Assembly (NCBI GenBank): GCA_003988855.1 | Contig: QYAI01000169.1 | Span: 37,064-101,063, forward strand | Direction: 5' to 3' | Origin: Arachnopeziza araneosa | Taxonomy: Eukaryota > Ascomycota > Leotiomycetes > Helotiales > Arachnopezizaceae | Length of the DNA stretch: 64,000 nt | Shown here: piece after piece, positions 1-9,739 of the stretch | Layout: the number at the start of each line of letters is the position of its first letter | Position numbering within the stretch: the stretch's first letter is position 1 | Translations under genes and position numbers: made by a program | Notes under the pieces: model-generated | Seen by the model: the letters and a program-made list of their open reading frames with translations, nothing else | The model's database searches: none | What the model was told of the DNA's origin: nothing

Positions 1-395
1 GATTTTGTTGTTTCTGATGTTGATGAGCAACTGATGCTTTTCATACCATTCAAGCGCCCCGTCAAGGTCCACCTAATCCATCTTACAAGCCTTGTCTTCA
101 CAAACAAAGAAGATGAGACTAGTAAGCGGCCTCGGACTATCAAGTTTGTCGTCAATCGCCCGCATATCTTGGGTTTCGAAGAATCGGCGCAATTCGTCCA
201 AGAAATCGAGTTGGGAGAGCAGGACTGGGACAATGAAATGGGACGGTAGTCATCAGCACTCTCTTCGTAAAATTTCAGAACGTTTCCACGCTCGGAATAT
301 TCATCGTCGATGGCCTTGAACAAGACATGAGTGATGTCGAACAGGGTGAATTTACAAGACTTGACAGAATTCGCATTATTGGAAAAGCTAGATAA
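1..395 (+). pseudogene. PITH-domain (TXNL1-type) gene fragment, frameshifted
   Basis: The open frame enters from before the window. It reads a PITH domain: SDVDEQLMLFIPF, KRPRTIKFVVNRPHILGF and an acidic TQE-like strand, as in the C-terminal half of thioredoxin-like TXNL1 proteins that bind the proteasome. Frame 1 ends at a TAG at 247-249. The rest of the domain continues in frame 3 from about 240: GTVVISTLFVKFQNVSTLGIF, then LDRIRIIGKAR, stopping at 393-395. The break sits in a glycine codon and equals one missing base, because ATG-GGN-ACG would restore the frame. No GT-AG intron fits. It is either a true pseudogene or an assembly error. PITH identity is confident; the N-terminal part lies outside the window. 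Confidence 0.75.
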
Positions 396-1642
396 GGCTT
401 TCTTAACCAAAGTCAATGAAGATATGCGAAGGACTATGAAAGACAAATACAATATTAGTGAGGGTCTGTTGCAGTATCAAGTATTCTTTCAAGGAGGTTT
501 ATTCATATTTAATTTAGTTGCACCTCTTAAACACGTGCTTGATTAGTTTAAAGGTGCTTTCCTCATTTAAATTAGAACTTCACTCAAGGCTCTCATGCTA
601 GATGTAATTCATTCACTGACCCATTTATTCGATTTGCATTCGTGTATTCAGCCTTGTCCCATAATGCAGAGCTGGAGGGAAAGCCTCAAAAGACTCTCTG
701 TAAAGCAAGGAGCCCCAAGAAACTCGGCGGCGTCTCGTACAATTCATCTGGATTTTCCAACTACGAGATTTCCTATAACGGCCTTGGAAAATAACGCATT
801 AGTGGACGAAGTAACTATTTAGAATTCGAGATATGGGCATGTGAGATCACAACCGTGAATACCCGGCCCTCGCGTAACTGCTTTTAGGGCCTCCTTGTGT
901 AAATTAGCTTTCGGGCTCACGTATATATATAATATGAAACCTAGTTTCTTGCATTTATATTCTCCCTTATCGTCGGTTCACTTCGTAGATCCGAAAGCAA
1001 TTGTAGTTTACGTAAATATAAAGACCTAAAATACGTAGTAGACCTTAATTAAGAAGTATTCTAGTTATATTTAGTATTAATTCTTCAATAGAAAAGGAAG
1101 CATATAAGCTTTATTATTAATGTTAAAATACTTAAAACGCTTAAACTAAGGTTATATTACGTTTTATTTATCTTATAGTGTAACGATCTCAGCTTTCTCT
1201 GGGTGGCTGAATGGTTTTCCGAAGCAAGTAGTTATAACGTCACTGGTATTGTAGCTGTGTTACCAAGTAGTAAGATACTTTATTTGAGTTGAGCACGCAG
1301 TTCTTATCTAATGGGTGAAGACCCGGTATTATATAGTCGTCCCAAGAGGGGAGTCCAGGAGTCTAGTGGATCCCTCCGGACCAGGACTCCTCCACACACT
1401 GGGAGAGTCCCGGAGTCCAAGAAGACTCCTCGGTCCCAAGACTCCATCACGTGACCCGGGAGTCCGATGCCCCAGGAGTCCAACCGGACTCCCCTCCCCG
1501 GGGACTCCCCCACATGATGATCTCGTTCGTAACACGTAGCTGATAAGTTAATTTAATTTGTATTTATTAAGTGTGTTAAAGTTTAATAGAGCTTGCCTTT
1601 ACTTACAATATTTACCAAATTTAATTTTTCATATTAATTTAC
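396..1642. other. AT-rich region without a supported gene
   Basis: Mostly A+T-rich, with many stops in all frames. Short frames at 331-546 and 595-822 resemble no family I know. A GC-rich island of inverted motifs lies at about 1330-1515 and is listed separately. Confidence 0.6.
1330..1515. repeat. GC-rich array of inverted GGAGTC/GACTCC motifs
   Basis: The hexamer GGAGTC appears about five times and its reverse complement GACTCC about five times within some 185 bases, in mixed order, with further variants such as GAGAGTCCC. The segment is GC-rich while both flanks are strongly AT-rich. The motifs can pair with each other, so many hairpins are possible. The frames over it are proline/serine/glycine-rich and do not look like real protein. 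Confidence 0.7.
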
Positions 1643-2546
1643 TTGACTTTTACAATTTGCTTTTTTATAAGCTTGGTAAAAGTTTATAACAGCTGCAATG
1701 AATTTGCCTCTCTTACAGATGTTGTGGGCATTGATTTGGCCAAGCGTCTGTCAGATCGAGATTTTGAGGGTCTCGGAGCAGAAACATTGATTAATCAGAC
1801 GGACTCAATGACTTCTGGCCGATTAGAAATATTCTCTGAGCAGATCAAGATACGAGAAAGCGAACAGTTGGATCCCAGAGGAGACGTTCAACAATTTCAA
1901 TCGCCAATGTACGTTGGTTGCTCCGAAGACTTCTCTACCAAGCCCGACGCTAATGATCCCTCTGCGAGCTTGAATAATTCCACAAAATGTTGGTCGTTAT
2001 TCATGAGCGTTCTAAAACATCTCGGAATCCGAGTTCAGACCTTGCATATTCCAATAGTCCGGATATGGAAAGCTGGACAGTTGCCACGAGCGGAGGTTCT
2101 GTTGACCATGTTGGCAGGCTCTATGATTGTCGACGGGGTCTCAACGCAACTCAATCAGGCGGAACAAAAACCATCAGTGGACCATCAGAGGGAAAATACC
2201 ACAACGCTGTAGAAGGATTTTGCAATTCAGACTGGGTATCGAATAATTTTAAGGAGAGCGAAAACGCTATGGAAGAGGAATCGAAGATACTTGAGGATTT
2301 CTATAGCTGGAGAGATGGAACCTTGTCAGTCGGTAATAAGTTCGAAGAGAAGTTCAAGGCTCTTGTGATAAAGGAGAAAGAGCTAAGTGATGATATGGAC
2401 AAGGAAATTGCTTTTCTTGCGGAAGAAACGCAAAGAGCGAGGAAGAGATCGAAAAAATGGTGAAACAAGCGAAGTTCTTGGATGAACAGATTGAATTGAA
2501 CGATGAGTTAGATACAAGTGTCCAGTGGGAGGAGGCTGAGGAGTAA
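1643..2546 (+). pseudogene. Relic of an acidic coiled-coil gene in three frames
   Basis: Protein-like composition passes through three frames. Frame 2 from 1643 gives a Ser/Asp-rich stretch to about 2010. Frame 1 then continues (SNSPDMESWTVATSGG, later KFEEKFKALVIKEKELSDD). Frame 3 takes over near 2445 (EEEIEKMVKQAKFLDEQIEL) and ends at TAA 2544-2546. The last 100 residues are a charged, helical, coiled-coil-like segment. Each switch is a -1 step, as single-base deletions would give. No GT-AG introns fit the switch points. I do not recognise the family. Confidence 0.45.
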
Positions 2547-3932
2547 TAATAGAGTTTAGTGTCGTAAGTTATCGATTTCCCGTATCAAATAGATAGAAGC
2601 TCTAGTTGCTATGCGACAATTCAAATGAAGATTTACAGTCTCACCCGAGATCCGACATTCCAAGTCTTCCAGAGTACACTTGCTCAAGACGAACTCTCCC
2701 TCCGATGCTAGGACTCGAGGCGGGCAAAATTCGTCTTCGCTAAACGAAAAATCAAAACTGCAAAATGCCAATCCTCGTCCTAAACAAGCACTAGAAACTT
2801 AGAATGCGGAGCTCTTAGATGCTCATCTTTTATTGTCTAGAGTTGGCAGCGTAAAGATCGTGGTATCTGAGCTTCGACTCTGCGATTGACGCTTTGGCGA
2901 AGACGAATTTTGACGGCCTCGACTAACTTGCATCGAGTCGAGAATAAATTCCAATATTGCAATCAGAGCTTCCGCCGGTTGTGAAATCCATTTTTCAACC
3001 ATTACAAACACAGCGAGGCCTATGTTGCAGATTCAGGCGGCGTGCTAACATTTATAAGCGCTTGGTAGCTCATTGCGACCACTCAACCTCACTTAAATGG
3101 GGAACAGCCAATCACACCCCACCTCTCTATTTCCTGAAGCATCTCGCGCCGTCCAGCGCCACCAGTAGCAATCCCAGGAATCATCATGCGATTTCCAAAC
3201 GATGGAGCCTCCGATGGTCTTATTCTTAGTAATACCCTGCATACATTATGCGCGCTGCCAATATATGCAACGCGACTATCACGGATGCGGGAGCGGCTGG
3301 GGTGGCACAGTCGGTCTGGTGGGGGCTGAGAGGAGGGAGAGAGCCTGGAGGAACCCAGCCATGGCGCGGTGCGGAAAAGTGTCGTTTCGGACTGGCGGGT
3401 GGGTGAGAGGTGAGAGGAGAGAGGTGAGAGGAGAGGTGAGAGGAGAGAGGTGAGAGGAGAGGTGAGAGGAGAGAGGTGAGAGGAGAGGTGAGAGGTGAGG
3501 GAGTATTTGATGGGATGGATGGTGACTGACTGACCGACTGACCGAAAGGAGAGAAGATTTCGCGTGTGCAAAGTCTGGAGGTTGGATTGGGTGGCTTTGG
3601 GACTTCAAGGGCGTCGATAGATCCGTGGACCCTTTCAATTGAATCCGATTCCGTCGTCCTGTCTACTGTACCAATGACATGTCGAGCGAGAGCTGCCCCT
3701 GTACCACCTGGGCGTCGTGGTTCGCTATTCCCAAGTGACGGGCGTGCAGCGCTCAGACAATTCACATCTCAGCACCGCCGCCACAGGAGCCTCAAGTCCA
3801 CAGGTGGGCAGCGTCCCCTGCCCGCACATCGCGAATCAGCCTTACCTGCCCAGATACATAACCCATTTGCTGGCCCTGTTGATCTTTTCCTCATCCTCAG
3901 ATACCAACGCGAATGCCATCGCTCCACCCACC
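2547..3932. other. Intergenic region before the membrane-protein gene
   Basis: Minus-strand frames at 2556-2771 and 2823-3011 have no recognisable domain. Frames at 3089-3765 on the minus strand are Ser/Pro/Leu repeats read from the purine-rich repeat at about 3405-3500 and are not credible genes. The last few hundred bases probably hold the promoter and leader of the gene starting at 3933. Confidence 0.5.
3405..3500. repeat. Purine-strand GAGAGGTGAGAGGA minisatellite
   Basis: About 95 bases are built from tandem units made of GAGAGGTGA and GAGGAGA blocks, with nearly all purines on the plus strand. It lies about 430 bases before the ATG at 3933. Such tracts can form triplex (H-DNA) structure and vary in length. 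Confidence 0.85.
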
Positions 3933-4853
3933 ATGACCGCGAATCTCGGCAACTTCTCCCTCACCCACTGGTTGCACGACCCTCCGTACAAGAACGGCAC
4001 CATCGCTGAGGAGCTGACCTGCTACGGCCTGCCCTACGGCGGCATCGGCTTTGCTTCTCACATCTTGACTTACTACACGATATTTTGTCTCTCGCAGCAG
4101 CGCTCGCCCTGGCGGCCGTGGAAGCACAATCACCACAAATGGATCGATGCCATCCTCGCGACCTTTGGCCTGTTGGCGACCATTGTGCTGACTGTCTTGA
4201 CCATCATCCGATGCCGGAACCGGTGGCAGTTCATTGCGATGGCGACGTGGAAGATGGTGCTAAGCATTACCTTTGGGGTGCTGAGTTTCCACGCGGCCAT
4301 GCTCGTCGACAAGAGAGAGCGGAAGGGCTATGAGGGAGTGAACAACGGCTGGTATGGCGGTGCGTACCAGCCGTACGGCGCCGGCGTCTATGGCACCGCG
4401 CAGGCAATCAAGAACAAGGACTACACCAAGGTCTTGTGGTGGCTGGTGCTCTACATCCCCGGCGTCTTCGCGGGCTTGTCAGGCCTCTTGAATCTGGTGA
4501 TGAAGGAGATTGGCCACAATAACCACGTCAAGATCATCACCGAGGTCTTTGGCATCGCCATCGGCTTCACGACGGGCATGATGCTGCTCTTCGGCATCAT
4601 CGGGACCTGCCAGGGCCGGAGGAAGAAGATGATCGAGACGGGGAGCAAGGAGAGCCTGGTCGAGGAGGGCGTCGGCTTGGTGCTCATGTCGTTCCTCGTC
4701 GCGACCGTGGCGACGAGCATCCTGTCCGCCCTGTACAGCGACTGGATCCTGGGTGCGATTGCGAACAACCTGACCGGGCTCCCGAGTGGAGATGTGGCGC
4801 CGTTGTACTGGGGATACATCATCGCGAAACGGCTGCCTCTCTTCAGCATCTAA
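3933..4853 (+). CDS. Multispan membrane protein, unknown function
   Basis: A single-exon frame of 306 residues. The frame runs open further upstream, but the first ATG in good context is 3933 (CCACC before ATG). About six or seven hydrophobic spans are visible, at roughly residues 33-50, 67-90, 97-118, 160-185, 195-218 and 232-260. A hydrophilic loop near 125-155 is rich in Tyr/Gly (NNGWYGGAYQPYGAGVYG). There is no clear signal peptide and no motif I can link to a named family. Codon use is GC-rich at third positions, unlike the decayed DNA before it, so it is very likely a real gene. A plasma or internal membrane location is inferred. Confidence 0.8.
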   Translation: MTANLGNFSLTHWLHDPPYKNGTIAEELTCYGLPYGGIGFASHILTYYTIFCLSQQRSPWRPWKHNHHKWIDAILATFGLLATIVLTVLTIIRCRNRWQFIAMATWKMVLSITFGVLSFHAAMLVDKRERKGYEGVNNGWYGGAYQPYGAGVYGTAQAIKNKDYTKVLWWLVLYIPGVFAGLSGLLNLVMKEIGHNNHVKIITEVFGIAIGFTTGMMLLFGIIGTCQGRRKKMIETGSKESLVEEGVGLVLMSFLVATVATSILSALYSDWILGAIANNLTGLPSGDVAPLYWGYIIAKRLPLFSI

Positions 4854-4920
4854 GGGCCTGCACTTGCTTGGAGTTTGGAGTTGCATGATATCCCTTGGGT
4901 TTTTGAGATTTGGCGTGTGG

Positions 4921-4957
4921 AGTAGGAGTAGGAGTAGGAGTAGGACTAGGACTAGGT
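4921..4957. repeat. AGTAGG/ACTAGG hexamer microsatellite
   Basis: About six tandem hexamers, GGAGTA changing to GGACTA, lie just downstream of the stop at 4853. Confidence 0.85.
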
Positions 4958-4984
4958 ACGAACTAGTCCATAACTGTATAGACT

Positions 4985-5048
4985 CTTGAATAAGACTCCG
5001 TTTGAATCCAAGTAGCTTGAATAAAACACCGTTTAAAACGTCAAGTAG
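4985..5048. repeat. Tandem duplication of about 31-33 bases
   Basis: Two adjacent imperfect copies both start CTTGAATAA and end CAAGTAG (4985-5015 and 5016-5048). They sit in the 3' flank of the membrane-protein gene. Confidence 0.8.
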
Positions 5049-5636
5049 CTTGGAGCAAAGCAGTGATGCTAGTCATGAGAGGTGTGTTTGAAATCAGGTA
5101 CCGAAACGAGATGTTTCCACTGGAAAACACTTGGAAAGCAACTGGAAAAAGATTGGAAAACCCCACAGCTAGAATATAAATAGACACAAGCTCTAAATTA
5201 AATGAACATTATGAGAGAGAGAGAGATGGAATCATATCAGCATGCAGAGAGCGAGTCGTGTGGATAAATCCACCACCCTGGAGATGTGCACTCGCTCGTC
5301 TGGTGGTGCATGGCATGAACCTCAGGCGACGCCGGACGGACTGTGAGACCTCACCTGCGGCCAGCTTGCGACTTCTCCCCTAACCTCACCTCCTCCCTCG
5401 CCATCCGCCATTATTCCTCCTCCACCATCCCTCCTGGCAGCAGCTGCGCGGCGCCAGATCAATCATCCATCTGCCTGCCCCGACGACAATACGGCGGGTC
5501 TGCGATGCGACGGATAGCGGATTCGCTCCAGCTCGACGCGTAATCAGTAGGCTCCGAGCATCGACCTCGGAGGCGTTGTATCCTTTACCACGAACATCAG
5601 TTTCTCTGCTCAAATAATCCACTCGGATCGATCATC

Positions 5637-6814
5637 ATGGGGATGAATGTACGTGTGCCGCTCGCTGCAGTCCCAACCATTGCATCGCCATCCAGCTAAT
5701 CCCCTCTGCAGATATTCCGCATCCTCGGGGACCTGTCCCACGTCGCCTCGAAGTGCATCCTGATCTTCAGCATCCACTATAACAAGTCGACCGAGGGCGT
5801 GTCGCTCATCACGCAGGCGCTGTACTGCCTCGTCTTCGTGTCGCGCTACCTCGACATCTTCGGCTACAACACGGTCTGGAACACCATCTTCAAATACTTC
5901 TATATCCTGAGCTCTATCTATGTGCTCTTCCTCATGCTGCGCGTGTATGCGCGCACGAGAGAGAGGGAGAAGGCATGGAAGCTGGGCGCGGCGTGCTTGG
6001 TGTCGAGCGCGGTGGGAGCCCCGATCATGATGCTGATCTTCCGACACAAGGGGGATTGGGGGTTTGTCGAGGTTTGCGCTGTTCTCTTTTGTGTGCTGGG
6101 TGGTGGTGCTAATGTGGATAGGTTGCGTGGACGTTTTCCATCATTCTCGAATCCACCTGCATCCTCCCCCAGCTTCTCCTCCTCCGCCAGACAACGGTCC
6201 CGACCGTCATTGATTCCTATTACCTCCTCACCCTCGGCTCCTACCGCGCCTTTTATATCTTGAACTGGATCTGGAGGGAACTCGACACCACTGGTCGCCC
6301 GCCCGATCCTATCTCTATTATTTTTGGAGTGCTGCAGACAGCATTCTATGTCGACTTTGCGTGGGTCTATTATTCAAGACAGCGAGTCAAGCTAAGACAT
6401 GGGGGCATCGTCGATGCAGATGATGTGAAGAATGGTTGGCTGATCAAAAAAGTGTTTGGAAATAGGAGGATCGTGCCAGAGGCAGTGGATGATGAGGAGA
6501 GCACGCCGGCATTAGGCGGGGAGCCTAGACCAAGCGGAAGAGGGAAATGGGGGAGCAGAGGAATCAGCGTGTCAGCGGACGAAGGTGTTGTGACTGGAGA
6601 GAGTGCAGCGCAAAATGAGTTTGCGGATCAGGAGGAGGGGATTGTGGATACGGCCGGAGAGGGAGCCGAAGATGCAAAGATGAGAGATCCGGATGAGTTG
6701 GCCCGGATGCTAGATGATGATGATGAAGATGATGATGGAGTACTGCCTGGTGGAGGTCCAAGTACTGGTACGGTGGGAAATGGGAGTGAGTGGAGAGAGG
6801 GAGGTGCTCATTAG
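5637..6814 (+). CDS. ERD2: ER lumen protein-retaining (KDEL/HDEL) receptor with acidic tail
   Basis: Exons 5637-5648, 5712-6071 and 6122-6814; 354 residues. The first exon codes only MGMN. Removing the 50-nt second intron joins WGFVE to VAWTFSIILES, matching the ERD2 family. Visible family features are FRILGDLSH near the start, SLITQALYCLVFVSRYLDIF, YILNWIWRE and FYVDFAWVYY. Together they give the usual seven-span receptor that returns HDEL/KDEL proteins from the Golgi to the ER. The family core is about 212 residues. Here some 139 residues follow it (about 216-354), rich in Asp/Glu, with a DDDDEDDDG run near the end. The tail stays in frame to a clean stop, so it is probably real and cytosolic. 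Its role is unknown. Confidence 0.95.
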
Positions 6815-7136
6815 AAGTGTGGTTGGATTATTTTCTTGCAAGCCTGTCATCATATGGATCAAAACTTAAGTCAGTTCGTGCATAAAGTTTCCTTTCATTG
6901 TAATTATTTTATCTCTGCTGCTAAACTGTTGCAGAGCCCGAAATCTAAGCGACAAGTGCCTTAGAAAAAGCTCCCATCCAACACAACTACTAGCCTTCAT
7001 TTTAGGTGTATCAGGTGAAGCTAAGCTACGACTTAATGCTTCAATGTCAGCCTTGATCTATTGCAAATTTTTTTGCCATTAGAGAAATACCTTTATTAAG
7101 AGACAAGATGCAACTAGCATTTCGTGCTTCACACCC
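6815..7136. other. Convergent intergenic spacer
   Basis: A 322-base spacer between the stops of two convergent genes. It is AT-rich, as expected for two 3' untranslated regions. I see no gene. Confidence 0.6.
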
Positions 7137-8242
7137 TTACCAGTCTTTCACTTCGGGGTTCCATGTGAGCTCCTTGTCCTTGACATAGCCACATAGAAAG
7201 TACGAGTCATAATACTTGCTCCCTTGGCGGATGTTCAAGCGCATCAACTTATCATGGTTCTCGATCAATGGAGAGATGGCGTTTCTTATGGCGTCGCCGT
7301 GGATTTGGTCAAGTTCCCAACTGCCTTCATACATGAGGCGATAGTATCCTGGCAACTCTTGGTCAACTCGTGTGGCCATCTTTCGCTCCACGTCGGCGGA
7401 TAAGTCGATGTAAGCGTCGTTCTCCAGAATGTCCATAAAGGTCAACTGGTGTACTTCGGCCACTGCTTGCTTGATGCGATCCCGGACCTTCACTGCCAGT
7501 CCCGAGTATCGTTTCAAGTCTCCCAAGTTAGACTCCTTCTTTGTCCAGTCTCCAGCTATCAAGATCATGATGCTCTCGAAGAAATCGCGGTGTCTCAGCT
7601 TGTGAGCAATCTCTAGCAGTGCTGCCCATTCGCTGTGATTTAGTCTATGCACTTGGTGTAGAACAGCACCGAGAGAAGAAGTAGACAATGTCTTTGAAAG
7701 CGTGGGTAGAGCGCGGTAGTAGTTGGCCATCTCCACCAACTTCTTGATCGTCTCCTCAGGTGCACCAAACAACTCGTAGGGTTGGTGATACAGCGCGCAG
7801 AGGAGGATGTTGAAAGTGGCAACTTCATCTTTGATATTTCCTTCGAATCCAGAGAAATCCATGTTGCGTGTCCGCTACAACTCAAGCAGTTAGTAGTGCC
7901 ACGACTTGGCTGGGATACACTCAGTCTTGGTGCACTCACCTTGGCGCCTTTTGATCTAATCAAGGACCAGCCTGCCGTCGAGTTTGATTCCGGGTCTACC
8001 TCTGTAACCCAATCATAGCGGAAGCCTCCGGGAGCAACCGCGACAGCTTTCGAGACACCTCTGCCCTTCTTCGGTTCCGGGGCGTCGAGTAACTCGTAGA
8101 AGAATGTCGAACCGAGCTTCAGGATGGTTGAATGAACGTGAAACTCCGTGTCAAAGACCTTAAGACGAGTATCGATCGTGAGACCGCGTGCTGTGAAGAC
8201 AATGGGACCGTACAAGCCATCTTCTTCCATTGGATCCACCAT
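7137..8242 (-). CDS. BTB/POZ domain protein
   Basis: Exons (minus strand) 8242-7940 and 7874-7137; 346 residues. The 65-nt intron has GTGAGT and TTGTAG ends. An ATG at 8242 starts MVDPMEEDGLYGP; the frame runs on upstream to 8350 only through a GTG. The N-terminal half carries a BTB fold: TRLKVFDTEFHVHSTILKLGSTFFYE is the usual region around beta-strands B1-B2 and helix A2, then FNILLCALYHQPYE resembles the end of fungal BTB domains. The C-terminal half is helical and has no named domain. Fungal BTB-only proteins often act as adaptors for cullin-3 ligases, but here that is inferred from the family alone. Confidence 0.85.
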
Positions 8243-9739
8243 GACTTGTTTTGGTTTAAAGTTGTCGTGGTAGGTAGAAAGGTTGTGCCGAGGTTGTGCC
8301 TGTTTGAAGGGAAGAGGAGGGCACGCGTTAAGCGATGCAGGATAATTCACTCTGTTTTCTGTCTAGACACTCCGGAACAACATAGTGGAACATGATAAAG
8401 AATTCAGCAGGAATCAGGTAGTTTTTAGTTTCAAGCTCCTCTACCCGTAATTTGGGTTGTTATTACGAGCACAAATTTATGATCAAGTCCCTTGGTAGCC
8501 ACAAAAGTACCCGCACAATGAGCTTATTGTTTGAAACCTGTCATGAGATTACGCACCGTATTTTGCTTCCTTAGAGAACTAATTACAGTAAATCTTTTGC
8601 AGAAGATAGAAACGCCTAATTCCTGTGCTGATCAACTTTTCAAAATGGGGTTCAAAACTGTGTTGAAAGTTGTCAGCGACATTGAACGATCGACATTCTT
8701 GCTCTAGCTATTTGCAGTGATCAATCCCTACAAGCTACCAATTCAATTGCCAAGCCCTTCTTTAAATATAATTGATACTCAATAACCTGATCAAGTTTTC
8801 AAGTCCATTAACTATACTGAATATACCCACTCAATCATCTCAGTAATTAAGGTGCAAATGACTGCTACAAAATAGTGACCTCGCTAAGCGAGTAAAAATC
8901 GGCCTTGACGTCACTACAACATAGCAAACAAATTCAAAAATAAAAAGACCGTCACTCCATGCAAAGTTATATATACAGAAAAAATTGTCAAAACTCGAGG
9001 ACATTCAGTCTGGGGTTGACTGAATGCCCTGTAGAAAAAGCCTATGACAGCTTTTTTCAGCTGGGTTAGAGCTAGATGGTGATTTTTGGGTAGGAGTGAA
9101 TTGGAGTGTACTTTTAAGTCATTGCGGACTGACCCCTAGACCATATGTCATTAAAGGTGGACGTGGTAGCAATTGGCTAATTTGAATTTATGGGCCTCCT
9201 CGGAACGCGTAGCTTGAAAGCGCGGGTATTGGGTGAATAGCGGCGCGTCTCAGGTGTCTTTGATTCTTTTTTGCTAGTCTAATCTAATTTGATGATCAAG
9301 CTGCCAACAAGAAGTTTACACGTAAAGCGCAACGTTTGTTTGTGAATCTCTTAGTGGTTTCTACGTGTCCTTTCCCTTTCCCTTTCGCAGTGATAGATTG
9401 ATTGCCTCTACATCATTTATCACAAAGCGTGATCTGGACCTCCCAGCAGTGAGGCGAGGTGTTGGACTTCAGAGTCATTTAAATGGCAGCTCATTCATGA
9501 CATTCTGTTAAATTGATCTAAAAACGGTCGTGTGTCTCGTCAAGAATGACAGCGAGAATCAAACCTTGCTGTGAGAAGTTTTTGTAAAGGATTTATTTGT
9601 TGTTAAAGAGGAACTTCAATACTATTCTTGGCAAGTGCGGCGAACCGAATACTTTCCAGCCTATACAACCCGCAAGCGAAGTAGAAAACTCTGAAAAGGA
9701 TTTCTTTCATTGATAAGAAATGCCTTTCTTGACGCACCG
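8243..9739. other. AT-rich intergenic region
   Basis: No coding frame of note. It holds a 13-base palindrome CTCGCTAAGCGAG at 8880-8892 and a perfect 9-bp inverted repeat at 9002-9026, listed separately. Confidence 0.6.
9002..9026. repeat. Perfect 9-bp stem with 7-nt loop
   Basis: CATTCAGTC at 9002-9010 pairs fully with GACTGAATG at 9018-9026 around the loop TGGGGTT. It lies about 700 bases past the stop of the HET gene, with no gene over it. Confidence 0.75.

Larger units (their letters stand above)
4854..5636. other. Intergenic region with simple repeats
   Basis: Holds the hexamer array and the tandem duplication listed separately, a run of four TGGAAA motifs at about 5120-5160 and a GA dinucleotide tract near 5213-5226. 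From about 5340 the sequence is pyrimidine-rich, as expected for the promoter and leader of the ERD2 gene. I see no gene here. Confidence 0.6.

Noticed and set aside
3089..3765. Three overlapping Ser/Pro/Leu-rich frames on the minus strand
   Set aside because: They are translations of the GAGAGGTGA repeat in three frames.
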